The notes below the pieces were generated by a model that saw only the letters and a program-made list of their open reading frames with translations, did not search any database and was not told the DNA's origin. This document shows positions 16,256 through 25,651 of a stretch of 64,000 nucleotides of DNA, one piece after another (the first letter of the stretch is position 1; every line of letters begins with the position of its first letter). The stretch is taken from assembly GCF_039545135.1 (NCBI RefSeq), contig NZ_BAABRU010000001.1:124001-188000 (forward strand). Direction: 5' to 3'. Origin of the DNA: Herpetosiphon gulosus. Lineage in GTDB: Bacteria > Chloroflexota > Chloroflexia > Chloroflexales > Herpetosiphonaceae. A program made the translations under genes and the position numbers.

Positions 16256-16834
16256 ATGACTGATGATTTAAAATCTCCAAAAAAACACTCGGCACAACGA
16301 GCTGATGCCCAACAAAACCATGGCCGAATTATGGCAGCAGCCAAAGCACGGTTTGCCAGCGATGGGCCAAGCGCCGCCATGGATACAATTGCGCGTGATG
16401 CAGGCGTAGCGGTTGGTACGCTCTACCATCATTTTGGCTCCAAAGAAGGCCTTTTAAATTTGGTGATTCAGGAGCATTTTCAGGTGGTGACCGATTTTCT
16501 GGCTAGCTTGCAAGATTCGGCAGACCCTTGGTGGGCGGTTGAGCAGGTGGTGCGGGGTATGGCGAAACGCCAAATCAAAGATCGGGCCTTTAAAACCATG
16601 ATTCACCAACATAGCAATTTAATCGAAACCACCAGCCAAGCCAAACGTGGCATCGATCCGGCAATTCAGGCCTTGATTGATCGTGCTCAAGCGACTGGAT
16701 TAGTGCGGCCAGATTTACGGGCTGGCGATTTATCGGCCTTGTTGGCGGGCCTGCCAATCGGCGAAGATCAAGCTGAGCAACGCGAACGCTACCTCTTGAT
16801 CGTGTTGCAAGGCATCAAAAGCGAAAACGCATAA
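16256..16834 (+). CDS. TetR-family transcriptional regulator
   Basis: 192 residues. The N-terminal TetR DNA-binding domain runs from about residue 18 to 65: IMAAAKARFASDGPSAAMDT, then IARDAGVAVGTLYHHFGSKE. The C-terminal ligand domain is of the type common in Actinobacteria-like regulators. AGAGGT precedes the ATG. It is divergent from the lactonase-like gene, with two palindromes between. The inducer is unknown; a substrate of the hydrolase is a natural guess. Confidence 0.9.
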   Translation: MTDDLKSPKKHSAQRADAQQNHGRIMAAAKARFASDGPSAAMDTIARDAGVAVGTLYHHFGSKEGLLNLVIQEHFQVVTDFLASLQDSADPWWAVEQVVRGMAKRQIKDRAFKTMIHQHSNLIETTSQAKRGIDPAIQALIDRAQATGLVRPDLRAGDLSALLAGLPIGEDQAEQRERYLLIVLQGIKSENA

Positions 16835-16919
16835 GCATGTATAATGGGGCGGGCAGACTCCATTTGGCGAGTTTGCCATTGAATTTGCTTGCTCAACAAC
16901 GCATGAAGGAGCGTTTTCA

Positions 16920-17663
16920 ATGCAATACGGCACAAAATTAGCCGAAGGTAAAACCAAGATTATCTATGCTCACCCTGAAGACCAAAGCTTGGCCTATATG
17001 GTCCAAAAGGATTCGATTAGCGCTGGCGATGGGGCACGACGCAATGAAATCGACGGAAAAGGCGCGATCAGCGGTCGCACCTCGGCTAATGTCTTTGCCT
17101 TGCTCAACCGCAGTGGCGTGCGCACCCACTATCAATCCGACCCTGAACCGGGGGTGATGCTGGTTGAACGTTGTGACATGTTGCCCTTGGAAGTGGTCAT
17201 GCGCCGTTTGGCAACTGGCTCATATTGCCGCCGCCACCCTGAAACGCCCGAAGGCACCCGTTTTAGCCCGCCATTGGTTGAGTTTTTCTACAAAGACGAT
17301 GCCAACCACGATCCCCAAATTTACTTGGAAGGGATTGTTGCAAAGGGCTTGGCGACCGCCGAGGAAGTCAGTTTTATTGAGCAAGAAGGCACGCGGGTGT
17401 TTGAGTTGCTTGAACAAACCTGGGCCGAACGTGGTGTGCAATTGGTTGATCTCAAGATCGAATTTGGCCGTACTGCTGATGGTAGCCTGATCGTCGCCGA
17501 TATGATCGACAACGATTCATGGCGTTTGTGGCCCGATGGCGATAAGAGCAAAATGCTCGATAAGCAAATTTATCGCAATTTGCAAACCGTCACCGAGGAA
17601 GCGTTGCAAAACCTCAAAGCCAAATACGAGGAAGTACGCGATATTACCGAGAGCTTCCGCTAA
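16920..17663 (+). CDS. purC: SAICAR synthase
   Basis: 247 residues, full length. It ligates aspartate to CAIR in purine synthesis. Motifs: KLAEGKTKIIY (residues 5-15, ATP binding), DSISAGDGARRNEIDGKG, VEVVMRRLATGSYCRR-type stretch near 95-110, KIEFGR and IADMIDNDSWRLW. GAAGGAG lies before the ATG, and a TATAAT-like box at 16840-16845 may start transcription after the tetR gene. It stands alone rather than in a pur cluster. Confidence 0.96.
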   Translation: MQYGTKLAEGKTKIIYAHPEDQSLAYMVQKDSISAGDGARRNEIDGKGAISGRTSANVFALLNRSGVRTHYQSDPEPGVMLVERCDMLPLEVVMRRLATGSYCRRHPETPEGTRFSPPLVEFFYKDDANHDPQIYLEGIVAKGLATAEEVSFIEQEGTRVFELLEQTWAERGVQLVDLKIEFGRTADGSLIVADMIDNDSWRLWPDGDKSKMLDKQIYRNLQTVTEEALQNLKAKYEEVRDITESFR

Positions 17664-17681
17664 ATTAGTGCTTGTTACTGC

Positions 17682-17711
17682 ACCGCGTTCCATTATTTGG
17701 AGCGCGGTTTT
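17682..17711. terminator. Terminator after purC
   Basis: Stem ACCGCGTTCC / GGAGCGCGGT (one G-U pair), loop of 7, then TTT. Lies between convergent purC and the gene ending at 17715, so it may serve both. Confidence 0.7.
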
Positions 17712-17714
17712 GCT

Positions 17715-18488
17715 TTAAGAGAGAAACTGCAAGGGTCGGCGAGCGGCGGCAATTCCAGCTTGCACAATGCGCTGAGCAACTTCAACCCGATAGCGCCAAT
17801 GCTCGATCTGGCTATCGTAGTGTTCGGCTTGGCTTTGCTGAGCTTGCTCATCGGCAGCTTGGGTTTGAAATTGGTCGGGGATCTCCCAATCGAGGCCATC
17901 AACTTCGCAATAATTTAGCTTGAAGCCGCCGCGATGCAGCAAAACTGGCCATTCTGCATCAGTGCCTAGCGCATCAAGCGGCGGGCTATTGGCCAAAATA
18001 AAATGCGCAGCAACTGGCGTGAAGCCGCGGGCACCAGCGCTAATATCCATCGGCATTCCAAGGAAAAACGAGGCCATCGTATTACTGGTACGCTCAGTTT
18101 CGATCAAGGCGCGGGCGTGGGTGGCGTAAGCTTGCCAAGTACGGCCAATAATTAAACAATGGGTTTGCGAACGTTGAGCGATGCTGGTTAATTCACTGGG
18201 TCGAGTTTCGATCCAGCGCAATGCACGGTCAAAATCAATTGCATGAATATAGTTTGGTTGGGTTTTGAGTGCTTCGGCTAAAGCCAAGTGGCGGCCTTGA
18301 AACCATTCAGTGGTTGGCACGGCCTTAACATTCGGCAGTTGGTTGAGGCTTTGAAGCAATTGAGCATCAATCGTGGGCGGCGTGGTGATCACAATTGCTC
18401 GATACAATTGGTTTAATTGGGGCAAGAGCCGCTCAAAACGGGCTAATTCGCCGCGTGGCTGCCAAGCTGAGGCTAAAACTAAGCTCAT
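17715..18488 (-). CDS. Glycosyltransferase-like protein (GT-A fold, putative)
   Basis: 257 residues. The first half looks like a Rossmann-type nucleotide-sugar domain with IHAIDFDRALRW (a DxD-like motif near residue 84). The second half has SAGARGFTPVAA and LGTDAEWPVLLHRGGFKLNY followed by EVDGLDWEIPD, reminiscent of acceptor-side motifs in family-2-type transferases. No signal peptide. The ATG overlaps the recJ stop (ATGA), so it is translated with recJ. Function and substrate are uncertain; no enzyme is claimed. Confidence 0.5.
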   Translation of the reverse strand: MSLVLASAWQPRGELARFERLLPQLNQLYRAIVITTPPTIDAQLLQSLNQLPNVKAVPTTEWFQGRHLALAEALKTQPNYIHAIDFDRALRWIETRPSELTSIAQRSQTHCLIIGRTWQAYATHARALIETERTSNTMASFFLGMPMDISAGARGFTPVAAHFILANSPPLDALGTDAEWPVLLHRGGFKLNYCEVDGLDWEIPDQFQTQAADEQAQQSQAEHYDSQIEHWRYRVEVAQRIVQAGIAAARRPLQFLS

Positions 18489-20206
18489 CGTTGCCCTTCA
18501 CTCAAGCGCAAATCGACCAACGTAAGTTGCACCGAACTGCGTCCATTCCATTCATTGATGCCCACAGTATAAACGATATCGATTTGCGAGCCATTATGTA
18601 ATTCAGCCAACCAATCACCAAGGTTAAAGCCAATTGCGGTTTGATAATGGCGACCTTGTTGTAGGCGCAAGCGCAAATGTTGATTTTCAGCACCAACGCC
18701 ACGCGCCTCGATCACCGTCACGCGGCGGCTGCAAAAGCGGGGCTGTTGGTTTTCCAGCCCAAACGGAGCCATTTTTTCGAGCACGGCCAGCATTTCAAGA
18801 TTCAGTTGATCAAATGTTGCCTCAGCATCAATTGGCAATTGCGGAACCATCATCGCATCAGTAATCTGTTGATTGGCGATTGCTTGCAAGCGTTGTTCTA
18901 GCTCTGGAATATGCTCATTGGCGATCGTAAAGCCAGCGGCGGCGGCATGGCCACCATATTTTTCAAACAAATCGGCACATTCAGCCAAGGCATTGACAAT
19001 ATTAAAGCCTGGGATCGAACGAGCGCTACCCCGACTACGATCTTCTTCTTTGCCCATCACCAGCACAGGCCGCGCAAATTCTTCGGCCAATTTGCCTGCT
19101 GCCAAGCCCACCACCCCGTGATGAAAATCCTCGCCCACAATTACCAAAATGCGCTGATCAAGCTGGCCGCTGTTTTGGGCTAATTCGCGGGCGGCCTGCT
19201 GCACATCACGGGTCAGGGCTTGACGCTCAATATTGGTGCTATTTAATTGGTCGGCAAATCCATCAGCTTGGGCTTGATCGGGAGCCAGCAACAAACTATA
19301 GGCAATTCGCGCATCGACCAAGCGGCCAGCGGCGTTAATGCGTGGCGAAAGCCGAAACCCAACGCTACTCGCATCAATTTTGCCTTGCTCAACCGCCGCC
19401 ACTCGCAACAAAGCCTTCAAGCCTGGACGTTGGCTTTCGTTCATGGCCTGCAAACCAAAATGCACCAACACTCGATTTTCGCCAGTTAAGGGCATCATAT
19501 CGGCGATTGTGCCCAGCGCTACCACATCGAGAATGTCGCGTGCTCGTAAATTGTTAGGCTGAATGCCGGCCCGCCACAGCGCTTCATACAATTTAAAGGC
19601 CACGCCAACCCCGCACAACCCTTTGAAGGGATAGGCACAATCGCTGCGTTTAGGGTCAACCACGGCATAAGCGGGTGGTAAATTGGCTGGCGGTTGGTGG
19701 TGATCAAGCACAATCGTATCGAAGCCCAGCTCGTTGGCTCGGCTAATCTCGGCAATATTGCTAATGCCACAATCGACCGTCACAAGCAGATCAAGCCCTT
19801 CTTGATGCAATTTTTCGATTGCAGCCAAATTCAGGCCATAGCCCTCACCCTCACGCTTGGGAATGTAGGGACGCACTGGTAAATCAAAGGCTTTGAACAA
19901 TTGCATCAACAGGGTAACCCCAGTCACGCCGTCGGTATCGAAATCGCCATAGACTACGACTCGTTGCTTTTGTTCAACTGCATGCTTAATCCGTTCGACC
20001 GCTCGATCCATATCGCGCAGCAAAAAAGGATCGTGGCGCTGTTTCCAATCGATATTGAGAAATTGCTCAACCGCTGCTGCATCGCGCCAACCACGATTCC
20101 ATAAAATAGCTGCCAGCAATGGATGATACTCGCCGAGGCTGCGAAGTTGGCTGGGCGAGGCCGATGTTGGCAATTGCCAATGGCGCATAACACGTTGGTT
20201 GAGCAT
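18485..20206 (-). CDS. recJ: Single-strand DNA exonuclease RecJ
   Basis: 573 residues of the DHH family. Motif I is YGDFDTDGVTG (D88, D90, D92), motif II is VDCGI, motif III is LDHHQPP (168-173) and motif IV SPRINAAGRL. The DHHA1 domain follows (GGHAAAAGFTI) and then the OB region. It degrades 5'-to-3' single-stranded DNA in recombination and mismatch repair. GTGAGGGATTTT places the start at 20206; an in-frame extension to 20266 lacks a site. The next gene overlaps by 4 bp. Confidence 0.95.
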   Translation of the reverse strand: MLNQRVMRHWQLPTSASPSQLRSLGEYHPLLAAILWNRGWRDAAAVEQFLNIDWKQRHDPFLLRDMDRAVERIKHAVEQKQRVVVYGDFDTDGVTGVTLLMQLFKAFDLPVRPYIPKREGEGYGLNLAAIEKLHQEGLDLLVTVDCGISNIAEISRANELGFDTIVLDHHQPPANLPPAYAVVDPKRSDCAYPFKGLCGVGVAFKLYEALWRAGIQPNNLRARDILDVVALGTIADMMPLTGENRVLVHFGLQAMNESQRPGLKALLRVAAVEQGKIDASSVGFRLSPRINAAGRLVDARIAYSLLLAPDQAQADGFADQLNSTNIERQALTRDVQQAARELAQNSGQLDQRILVIVGEDFHHGVVGLAAGKLAEEFARPVLVMGKEEDRSRGSARSIPGFNIVNALAECADLFEKYGGHAAAAGFTIANEHIPELEQRLQAIANQQITDAMMVPQLPIDAEATFDQLNLEMLAVLEKMAPFGLENQQPRFCSRRVTVIEARGVGAENQHLRLRLQQGRHYQTAIGFNLGDWLAELHNGSQIDIVYTVGINEWNGRSSVQLTLVDLRLSEGQR

Positions 20207-20322
20207 AAAATCCCTCACGAGCTGGATTAGTTTGGCGATTGTAGAGATAAGCAGGCTAATCGTCAAATTGGATTGGCTGAATACTTAAATTATAGAGCCA
20301 TAAGCAAGCGATTTTTGGCATG

Positions 20323-20350
20323 CCAAAACGCCGATTAATCGGCGTTTTGG
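20323..20350. terminator. Perfect 28-bp palindrome, probable terminator
   Basis: Arms CCAAAACGCCGATT and AATCGGCGTTTTGG meet without spacer. The T-rich arm ends resemble an intrinsic terminator on either strand. Most likely it ends the surface-protein transcript before recJ. Confidence 0.6.
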
Positions 20351-20363
20351 GTTGATTGCATGC

Positions 20364-20464
20364 CCTCACCCCCTAGCCCCCTCTCCCGCCAGCGAGGCGA
20401 GGGGGAACGGTTGAAGGGTGGAACTCCCCTCGCCCGCCGTAGTGGGAGAGGGGTTGGGGTGAGG
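20364..20464. repeat. GC-rich inverted repeat (CCTCACCCC type)
   Basis: Outer imperfect arms start CCTCACCCCC and end GGGGTGAGG. An inner perfect stem GGCGAGGGG / CCCCTCGCC is nested inside. This CCTCACCCC...CTCTCCC sequence type is a common dispersed intergenic repeat in bacteria of this group (from general knowledge); only one copy is in the window. Confidence 0.65.
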
Positions 20465-20510
20465 ACATGTAGATTATTCAGCATCGACAAAACCAATTAT
20501 TGCCCAACCT

Positions 20511-23500
20511 TTAGCGGGCAGGAATTGGCCGAAATTGATTTGGGGCTGCGTTACTTGGCATTGCCCGCATAGGCAAGCCTATTTCAGTGGCTAATTGCTG
20601 GCGTAACCCAGTTGGTTGGCTGAAATTAGCGCTGGTGGTGATTGAGGCAATGTTGTTATATTCAAAATTGAAGGCTTCGTGCAACTCCAAGACTGCGCCA
20701 TAACTAGTCGCAGCATTGTAGGCATCGGCCTGAACATACAACTTGGTTTGGGCCGCGATTCGATTAGCCCACTCGCTGCGCCGCGCTGAATAATATTGAT
20801 CATAGGGACGAAGGGTGATCGATTGGCCTGGTTCCAGCGTTTGAGTCACGCCCCAAACAATGCCTTGGCTGGCAACATCCCACCATTGTTGGTTGACATG
20901 GCTGGGCGCTGGATTAGGCGCGATATACAAATCGACCCAAAATGCTTCGCTCGACGCACAATTACCTTGATTGGTGACTGTCACAACCAATTGCTGGTCA
21001 ACCGTGATGCTGCTTACCTGCAAATCGGCATAGCAATAGCCCAACACCAACGGCAAGAAGTTTTGGCTTGTGCCAATAAATGGCGTACCAGTCGCGGTTG
21101 GCGTATTGCTCACGGTTGCCGTTGCTGTACTGGTTGGCGTGTTGCTTGGTGTAGCTGTCGCCGTACTGGTTGCAGTTGCTGTCGCCGTGTTGGTAGTTGT
21201 TGCCGTTGCCGTACTGGTTGGTGTATTTGTTGGAGTAGCTGTCGCCGTGTTCGTAGCTGTTGGCGTAGAGGTGGTGGTTGGCGTAGAGGTTGCAGCACTT
21301 GGCAGACAGCCAGCCACCACAATATCATCAACATTCCAACCAGGAGCGCTCACTAAACTGTCGCTACCTATGCGGAAGCGTAACCAGACGGTTTGGCCTG
21401 CCAACGCAGTTAAATCGGCAGTTTCTTCAATATAAAATGGGTAATCGCCGCTTAATCCAACGAACGCGGATTGGCCTGCTAAAGGATTATCGCTTTCATC
21501 GGTTAGTATGCCATCGTAGCCCGAGCTAGTAAAGAAACTACCAAGATCGTTAAAGGTTACACCATCGGTGCTATACTCAACCACCCCACCATCATAATAA
21601 ATATCCAATGGCGTGTTGTGGCGTTTAGTTGAGCGTTCAGGCATTGGGGTTGGTTCGCCGCCGCCACCACCAGGCTCAAATTCAAAGCTATAGTTATGGT
21701 TGAAATATAGGGTTATATCGCTTGCGCCTGCTGGAATTGTGATACCTGCCATGGTTGTTAGCCGTTGATCACTAATCGTCTCAGGATTATCGGCATGCCA
21801 CGAAAGGCTTGGGCTATTGAAACTACTGCTATCCAAGCTCCAAGTTGGGCCTGTGCCGCTCACATTCCACAGTGGTGTGCTGCTTACGCTATCGCTGAAC
21901 AATACTTGCAGATTGCTGCCCGGCACACATTCACTCGGCGAAATTGTTGGTGTAACTGGCAAGGCCGTATTACTTGGCGTGGCCGTGGCTGTATTCGTCG
22001 GTGTATTGCTTGGTGTATTCGTCGCCGTATTGCTTGGTGTATTCGTCGGTGTATTCGTCGGTGTATTCGTCGGTGTATTCGTCGCGGTCGGGGTAGCTGT
22101 TGCTGGGGGCGCAACCCAACATTGCGAAAACTCCGAGGTTTCGTTGGTATTGACGTTCGTCGCTAAAATCGTGATATTTGGGGCTGGACTTGGAAACAGC
22201 TTGGTAAATACGCTATTTCCAATAGCATCGGTCGTGAAAAAATCGCTTTCTAAGAATTGTTGACCCTCACCATAGCCCGAAGCATCACAGGTGGTATTGC
22301 TATAAAAGGCCATGCGAAATTCTTGGCTGGCTGTGCTGTTGAATGTCGCTTGAATCGTCACCGTTGTGCCGTTATCAACGACACTGGTTACCACAGGATA
22401 ATTTTGGGTGCTGTTCGGCCCCGCATCGAGATCATCAAGATCGTTAGCAGTCGGCCCATCATTGTTAATATCAATGCCTAAATCAGCATTGAAAGCAATG
22501 ATATTTTCGCTAAATAAGCCTTCGCCGCCGATTTTGATGTTGCTAGGAGCCATTGCGCTCAATTCGAGCAGCGCAATGCCGTCGCCTTGGTTGCCAAGCG
22601 GACTATCGTCGAGCGCTACGCCGATGCGATTGCCTTGCACTGCAACGTTAGTAGGATCGAAAACGAAATTCACCCCATTGCCGTTATTGCCACTAATTAG
22701 GTTACCCTCGGCATCATCGGCAGTTTCGTCGCCATCAGTGCCCAGCACTAAGCCAGCAACTTCATTTTGAATTTGTACCCCAGCCCCATTTGGCCGAGCT
22801 ACTAAACCAGTAATATTTGTACCAATATAGTTACCGCTGATGATCGTATCGGTGATTGGCTGATCACCACCACCCACGCCAATTCCCAAATCGCTATTGC
22901 CGCTAATGATGTTGCGTTCTAAGCTATCGCTTGTCGTATCGCCATTGGTGCCGATGCGCGTGCCACTTGGGCCAAAGCGTAAAACCACCCCGCGCTGATT
23001 GCCAATTGCGGTTGAGCCAGTTGGATCAAGCCCGATAATATTGCCAGCGATGACATTATCGGTTGGGAAGCCGCTAGAGCCACCGCTAAATTCGGCGATT
23101 TGCACGCCCTCAGCGCTATTGCCACTGATCACGTTACCTTCGACTGCATCGCGCACACCATCACCATCGGTTCCAATGATCGTTTCGTTGGTATTGGCGC
23201 TAATTTGGATGCCTGTTTCGTTGGCGGCGGCGGCGGTTCCGGCTACATTCAAGCCAATATAGTTGCCACTAATTTGATTATTTGATGAGCCAGCAATATA
23301 AATTCCTAAGGTATTGCCACTGATGATATTGCGTTCGAAGGCATCACTTACGCCATCGCTGTTGGTACCAATGGTGACATTGCCGATTGTCGGCCCAAAA
23401 AATTCAATGCCAGTGCGATTGCTGCGAGCAATATTGCCATCGCTAGCAACCCCCAAATAGTTACCAGAGATCCGGCTATTTGCACCACCAGAGAATGAAA

Positions 23501-24395
23501 TGCCATTGAAGGTTTGGCCAGCAATGATATTGCCTTCGAGCGCATCATTGCTGCCATCGCCATTGGTGCCAATGATCGCTTGGCTACTGTTTGGATAGAG
23601 CAAAATGCCCATATTGTTGCCGTTGGCGGTTTGACCATCAGGTTCAAGACCGATAATATTTTGGGTCAGCCAAACATTATTGCCTTTAACGTTAATCCCA
23701 ATCCATGTAAAAAAGCTTGGGCTACGAGCAGCATTCAAAACTAGGCCACGAATGACCGAGCCATCAGCTTCAGCCAGCAGAATTTCAGTATCAGTAAATC
23801 CCACAGGATCGCTCAAGCCTGAACCATCGATCTCAACCATTAAACTCATTGGCCATGTGCTGCAATCGCTGTCTGCCTGGCTACAGCCGTCGATTTGAAT
23901 TTGAGTTTGCAAGGCTGGTAGTTCGCTGGTAAGGGCGATGGTTTTAACACCCGCACCTGGAATGGCAAAATTAATCGTGTCGGCAGCGGCATTAGCATTC
24001 GCCGCGTTAATTGCCTCGCGCAAGCTACAATCTTGCTTACCCGTTCCCGTGCCAAGCGGATCACACGCGCCATCGTCAGTATCAGCAACTGTATTGACCA
24101 CAAAAGTTGCCGCTGGAACAAAGGGTTTAGGCTGCGCCACAAGTTTTGGCGCTGCTGGCGGCGAATTCAAGGCTCGCAAACGTTGAATAGTTAGCGGTAT
24201 TTCGCGCTGGGCAGCAGCTTGATTTAAGGCCGCAGCCCGTTGGATGACTGTTTGATCAAGCGCTTGTTTGGTATTTGGTGATACTGCCCGTTGGGCAGCG
24301 ACCGGACGATTGAGCAGTGCCCCAGTCACAATCAATAAACCGACCATTCCTAATGAAAGCAAACGAGTAAAACGTAGTGAAAATGCATGCTTCAT
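20511..24395 (-). CDS. Giant secreted surface protein, CSLREA and beta-helix repeats
   Basis: 1294 residues with a signal peptide (residues 1-35, cut near VAAQ). A CSLREAINAANAN motif near residue 140 marks the CSLREA domain. A long right-handed beta-helix follows, with some ten turns containing NIISGN, GNYIG or IGTNGDG-type repeats (about 210-670). Two Thr/Pro/Asn linkers (TNTPTNTPTNTP type, near 780-830 and 1075-1125) bracket a globular domain. After the second linker come FLPLVLGYC and a CARDB-like domain. Such proteins are extracellular adhesins or polysaccharide-binding proteins; LPLV after a Thr/Pro linker is frequent in Chloroflexota. No sortase motif or catalytic residue is evident. 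GAGGTAGG precedes the ATG. Confidence 0.85.
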   Translation of the reverse strand: MKHAFSLRFTRLLSLGMVGLLIVTGALLNRPVAAQRAVSPNTKQALDQTVIQRAAALNQAAAQREIPLTIQRLRALNSPPAAPKLVAQPKPFVPAATFVVNTVADTDDGACDPLGTGTGKQDCSLREAINAANANAAADTINFAIPGAGVKTIALTSELPALQTQIQIDGCSQADSDCSTWPMSLMVEIDGSGLSDPVGFTDTEILLAEADGSVIRGLVLNAARSPSFFTWIGINVKGNNVWLTQNIIGLEPDGQTANGNNMGILLYPNSSQAIIGTNGDGSNDALEGNIIAGQTFNGISFSGGANSRISGNYLGVASDGNIARSNRTGIEFFGPTIGNVTIGTNSDGVSDAFERNIISGNTLGIYIAGSSNNQISGNYIGLNVAGTAAAANETGIQISANTNETIIGTDGDGVRDAVEGNVISGNSAEGVQIAEFSGGSSGFPTDNVIAGNIIGLDPTGSTAIGNQRGVVLRFGPSGTRIGTNGDTTSDSLERNIISGNSDLGIGVGGGDQPITDTIISGNYIGTNITGLVARPNGAGVQIQNEVAGLVLGTDGDETADDAEGNLISGNNGNGVNFVFDPTNVAVQGNRIGVALDDSPLGNQGDGIALLELSAMAPSNIKIGGEGLFSENIIAFNADLGIDINNDGPTANDLDDLDAGPNSTQNYPVVTSVVDNGTTVTIQATFNSTASQEFRMAFYSNTTCDASGYGEGQQFLESDFFTTDAIGNSVFTKLFPSPAPNITILATNVNTNETSEFSQCWVAPPATATPTATNTPTNTPTNTPTNTPSNTATNTPSNTPTNTATATPSNTALPVTPTISPSECVPGSNLQVLFSDSVSSTPLWNVSGTGPTWSLDSSSFNSPSLSWHADNPETISDQRLTTMAGITIPAGASDITLYFNHNYSFEFEPGGGGGEPTPMPERSTKRHNTPLDIYYDGGVVEYSTDGVTFNDLGSFFTSSGYDGILTDESDNPLAGQSAFVGLSGDYPFYIEETADLTALAGQTVWLRFRIGSDSLVSAPGWNVDDIVVAGCLPSAATSTPTTTSTPTATNTATATPTNTPTSTATATTTNTATATATSTATATPSNTPTSTATATVSNTPTATGTPFIGTSQNFLPLVLGYCYADLQVSSITVDQQLVVTVTNQGNCASSEAFWVDLYIAPNPAPSHVNQQWWDVASQGIVWGVTQTLEPGQSITLRPYDQYYSARRSEWANRIAAQTKLYVQADAYNAATSYGAVLELHEAFNFEYNNIASITTSANFSQPTGLRQQLATEIGLPMRAMPSNAAPNQFRPIPAR
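21107..21290. repeat. Coding microrepeat, second Thr/Pro linker
   Basis: Repeats of a roughly 12-bp unit (GTAGCTGTCGCCGTA type on the + strand) encode the second Thr/Ala/Pro linker of the surface protein. They are a likely site of replication slippage. Confidence 0.7.
21960..22100. repeat. Coding microrepeat, first Thr/Pro linker
   Basis: Near-identical 12-bp units (GGTGTATTCGTC on the + strand) in consecutive copies, coding TNTP. The copies are closer to identical than in the other linker, suggesting recent expansion. Confidence 0.75.
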
Positions 24396-24480
24396 AAGCC
24401 TACCTCAAACATCAGCATCGACGACCTCACACAAAACACATCGTTGGAATTAGCCTTGGGTGAACATTACCAAACATGCA

Positions 24481-24518
24481 ACAACGAACACCAAATGCTG
24501 ATGCTTGGTGTTCGTTGT
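24481..24518 (-). promoter_or_regulatory. 14-bp perfect stem-loop in the leader of the surface-protein gene
   Basis: Arms ACAACGAACACCAA and TTGGTGTTCGTTGT, loop of ten bases. It lies 86 bases before the surface-protein ATG and 91 bp after the speB stop, on the same strand as both. No U-run follows, so it is not a simple terminator. The RNA loop GCAUCAGCAU is complementary over 9 bases to AUGCUGAUG just ahead of the ribosome-binding site (24410-24418). Confidence 0.6.
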
Positions 24519-24608
24519 GGTGCTGCGCTCAGGATTGCGGACAATGCCAGTGATTAATCATCAATTGGGTTTATGTTAGGCCTGGTTGTGATGATTAATT
24601 AGCTTAAA

Positions 24609-25511
24609 CTATTGCCACAAATCAGCTTGTTTGGCCATGATAATGCTCATAACCTTGTAGGTGAGCTTGGCACTAACAAAATTTGGCGAATGTAAATTTT
24701 CAATTGGTGCTAATTCCATTATATCAAAGGCCACGACCTTAGCCGATTCTTGCACTAGAATACGGGTAATTTCGAGCACTTCACGCCATGTCAGGCCATC
24801 GGGTTCGGGCGTGCCAGTCGCTGGGACTAAGCCAACATCCAAACCATCAATATCAATTGTGAAATAGACTTGCTTGCCACGTACAAAATCGCGCAAGGCT
24901 TGTAAATGCAACCCATCATGCACATTTTCACTATAAAAAGTCGTAATCCGTGGGTTAGTTTTGATCATGTGGGCTTCGCTGATATCCAATGATCGAATAC
25001 CCAATTGCAACAAATCGCCAGCGCCAACATCGAGAATTCGGTGCATGGCACACGCGTGGGAGTGCTTGCTGCCCTCATATTGATCGCGCAAATCGGCGTG
25101 AGCATCAATTTGCACCGTCACGAAATCGCCATGGACCGCGTGGAGGCCTTGCGCGACCGCGCCAGAAACTGAATGTTCGCCGCCCAGCACACACACCAAT
25201 TTACCCAACCGCGCGGTTGATTCAACTGCTTTGGCGATGCTTTGCATGGCACTATCAGGATCTTGATCGTTGACCTCAACGCTGGGCAAGGTATGCACGC
25301 CCCAGTTTTTGGCTGGCTCAGTATCGAATTCACGATCATAAAATTCGACCTGTTGCGAAGCCTCGATAATTGCCGTTGGCCCATTGACTGTGCCACCACC
25401 ATAACTCACAGTAGCCTCAAAGGGGATAGGCAAAACCACCACTTTGCTGGTCTCCAGCGTGCTATACTGCTGATCTAAGCCCAAAAAGTTATCGGGAGTA
25501 GTATGGGTCAT
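24609..25511 (-). CDS. speB: Agmatinase (ureohydrolase)
   Basis: 300 residues of the arginase/agmatinase family, hydrolysing agmatine to putrescine and urea. Manganese ligands: H113 in GGEHS, D136, H138, D140 in QIDAHAD, D220 and D222 in TIDIDGLD. The C-terminal EPDGLTW and ELAPI motifs fit agmatinase better than arginase. ATG at 25511 is preferred over the one at 25523 because TGAGGAACACG supplies a binding site. No speA is nearby; guanidinobutyrase or a related specificity remains possible. Confidence 0.9.
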   Translation of the reverse strand: MTHTTPDNFLGLDQQYSTLETSKVVVLPIPFEATVSYGGGTVNGPTAIIEASQQVEFYDREFDTEPAKNWGVHTLPSVEVNDQDPDSAMQSIAKAVESTARLGKLVCVLGGEHSVSGAVAQGLHAVHGDFVTVQIDAHADLRDQYEGSKHSHACAMHRILDVGAGDLLQLGIRSLDISEAHMIKTNPRITTFYSENVHDGLHLQALRDFVRGKQVYFTIDIDGLDVGLVPATGTPEPDGLTWREVLEITRILVQESAKVVAFDIMELAPIENLHSPNFVSAKLTYKVMSIIMAKQADLWQ

Positions 25512-25651
25512 CGTGTTCCTCATTCCACAAAAGTACTATTAAGAACCATAAAGAGAACCATAGAAGCCAACCGCAGAAACGGGTATAATCACCATTGTAC
25601 GAGACAAACGGGCGCTGACGATCAGCAATTTAGTCAATAACGAGGATACCA

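Larger units (their letters stand above)
20207..20510. other. Region between surface-protein gene and recJ
   Basis: 304 bp holding a perfect 28-bp palindrome (20323-20350) and a GC-rich inverted repeat (20364-20464). Both lie downstream of the surface-protein gene, which runs leftward, and upstream of recJ. No confident recJ promoter hexamers were recognised. Confidence 0.4.

Noticed and set aside
21107-22100. CRISPR-like tandem repeats
   Set aside because: The units are about 12 bp, in frame and without spacers; they encode Thr/Pro linkers.
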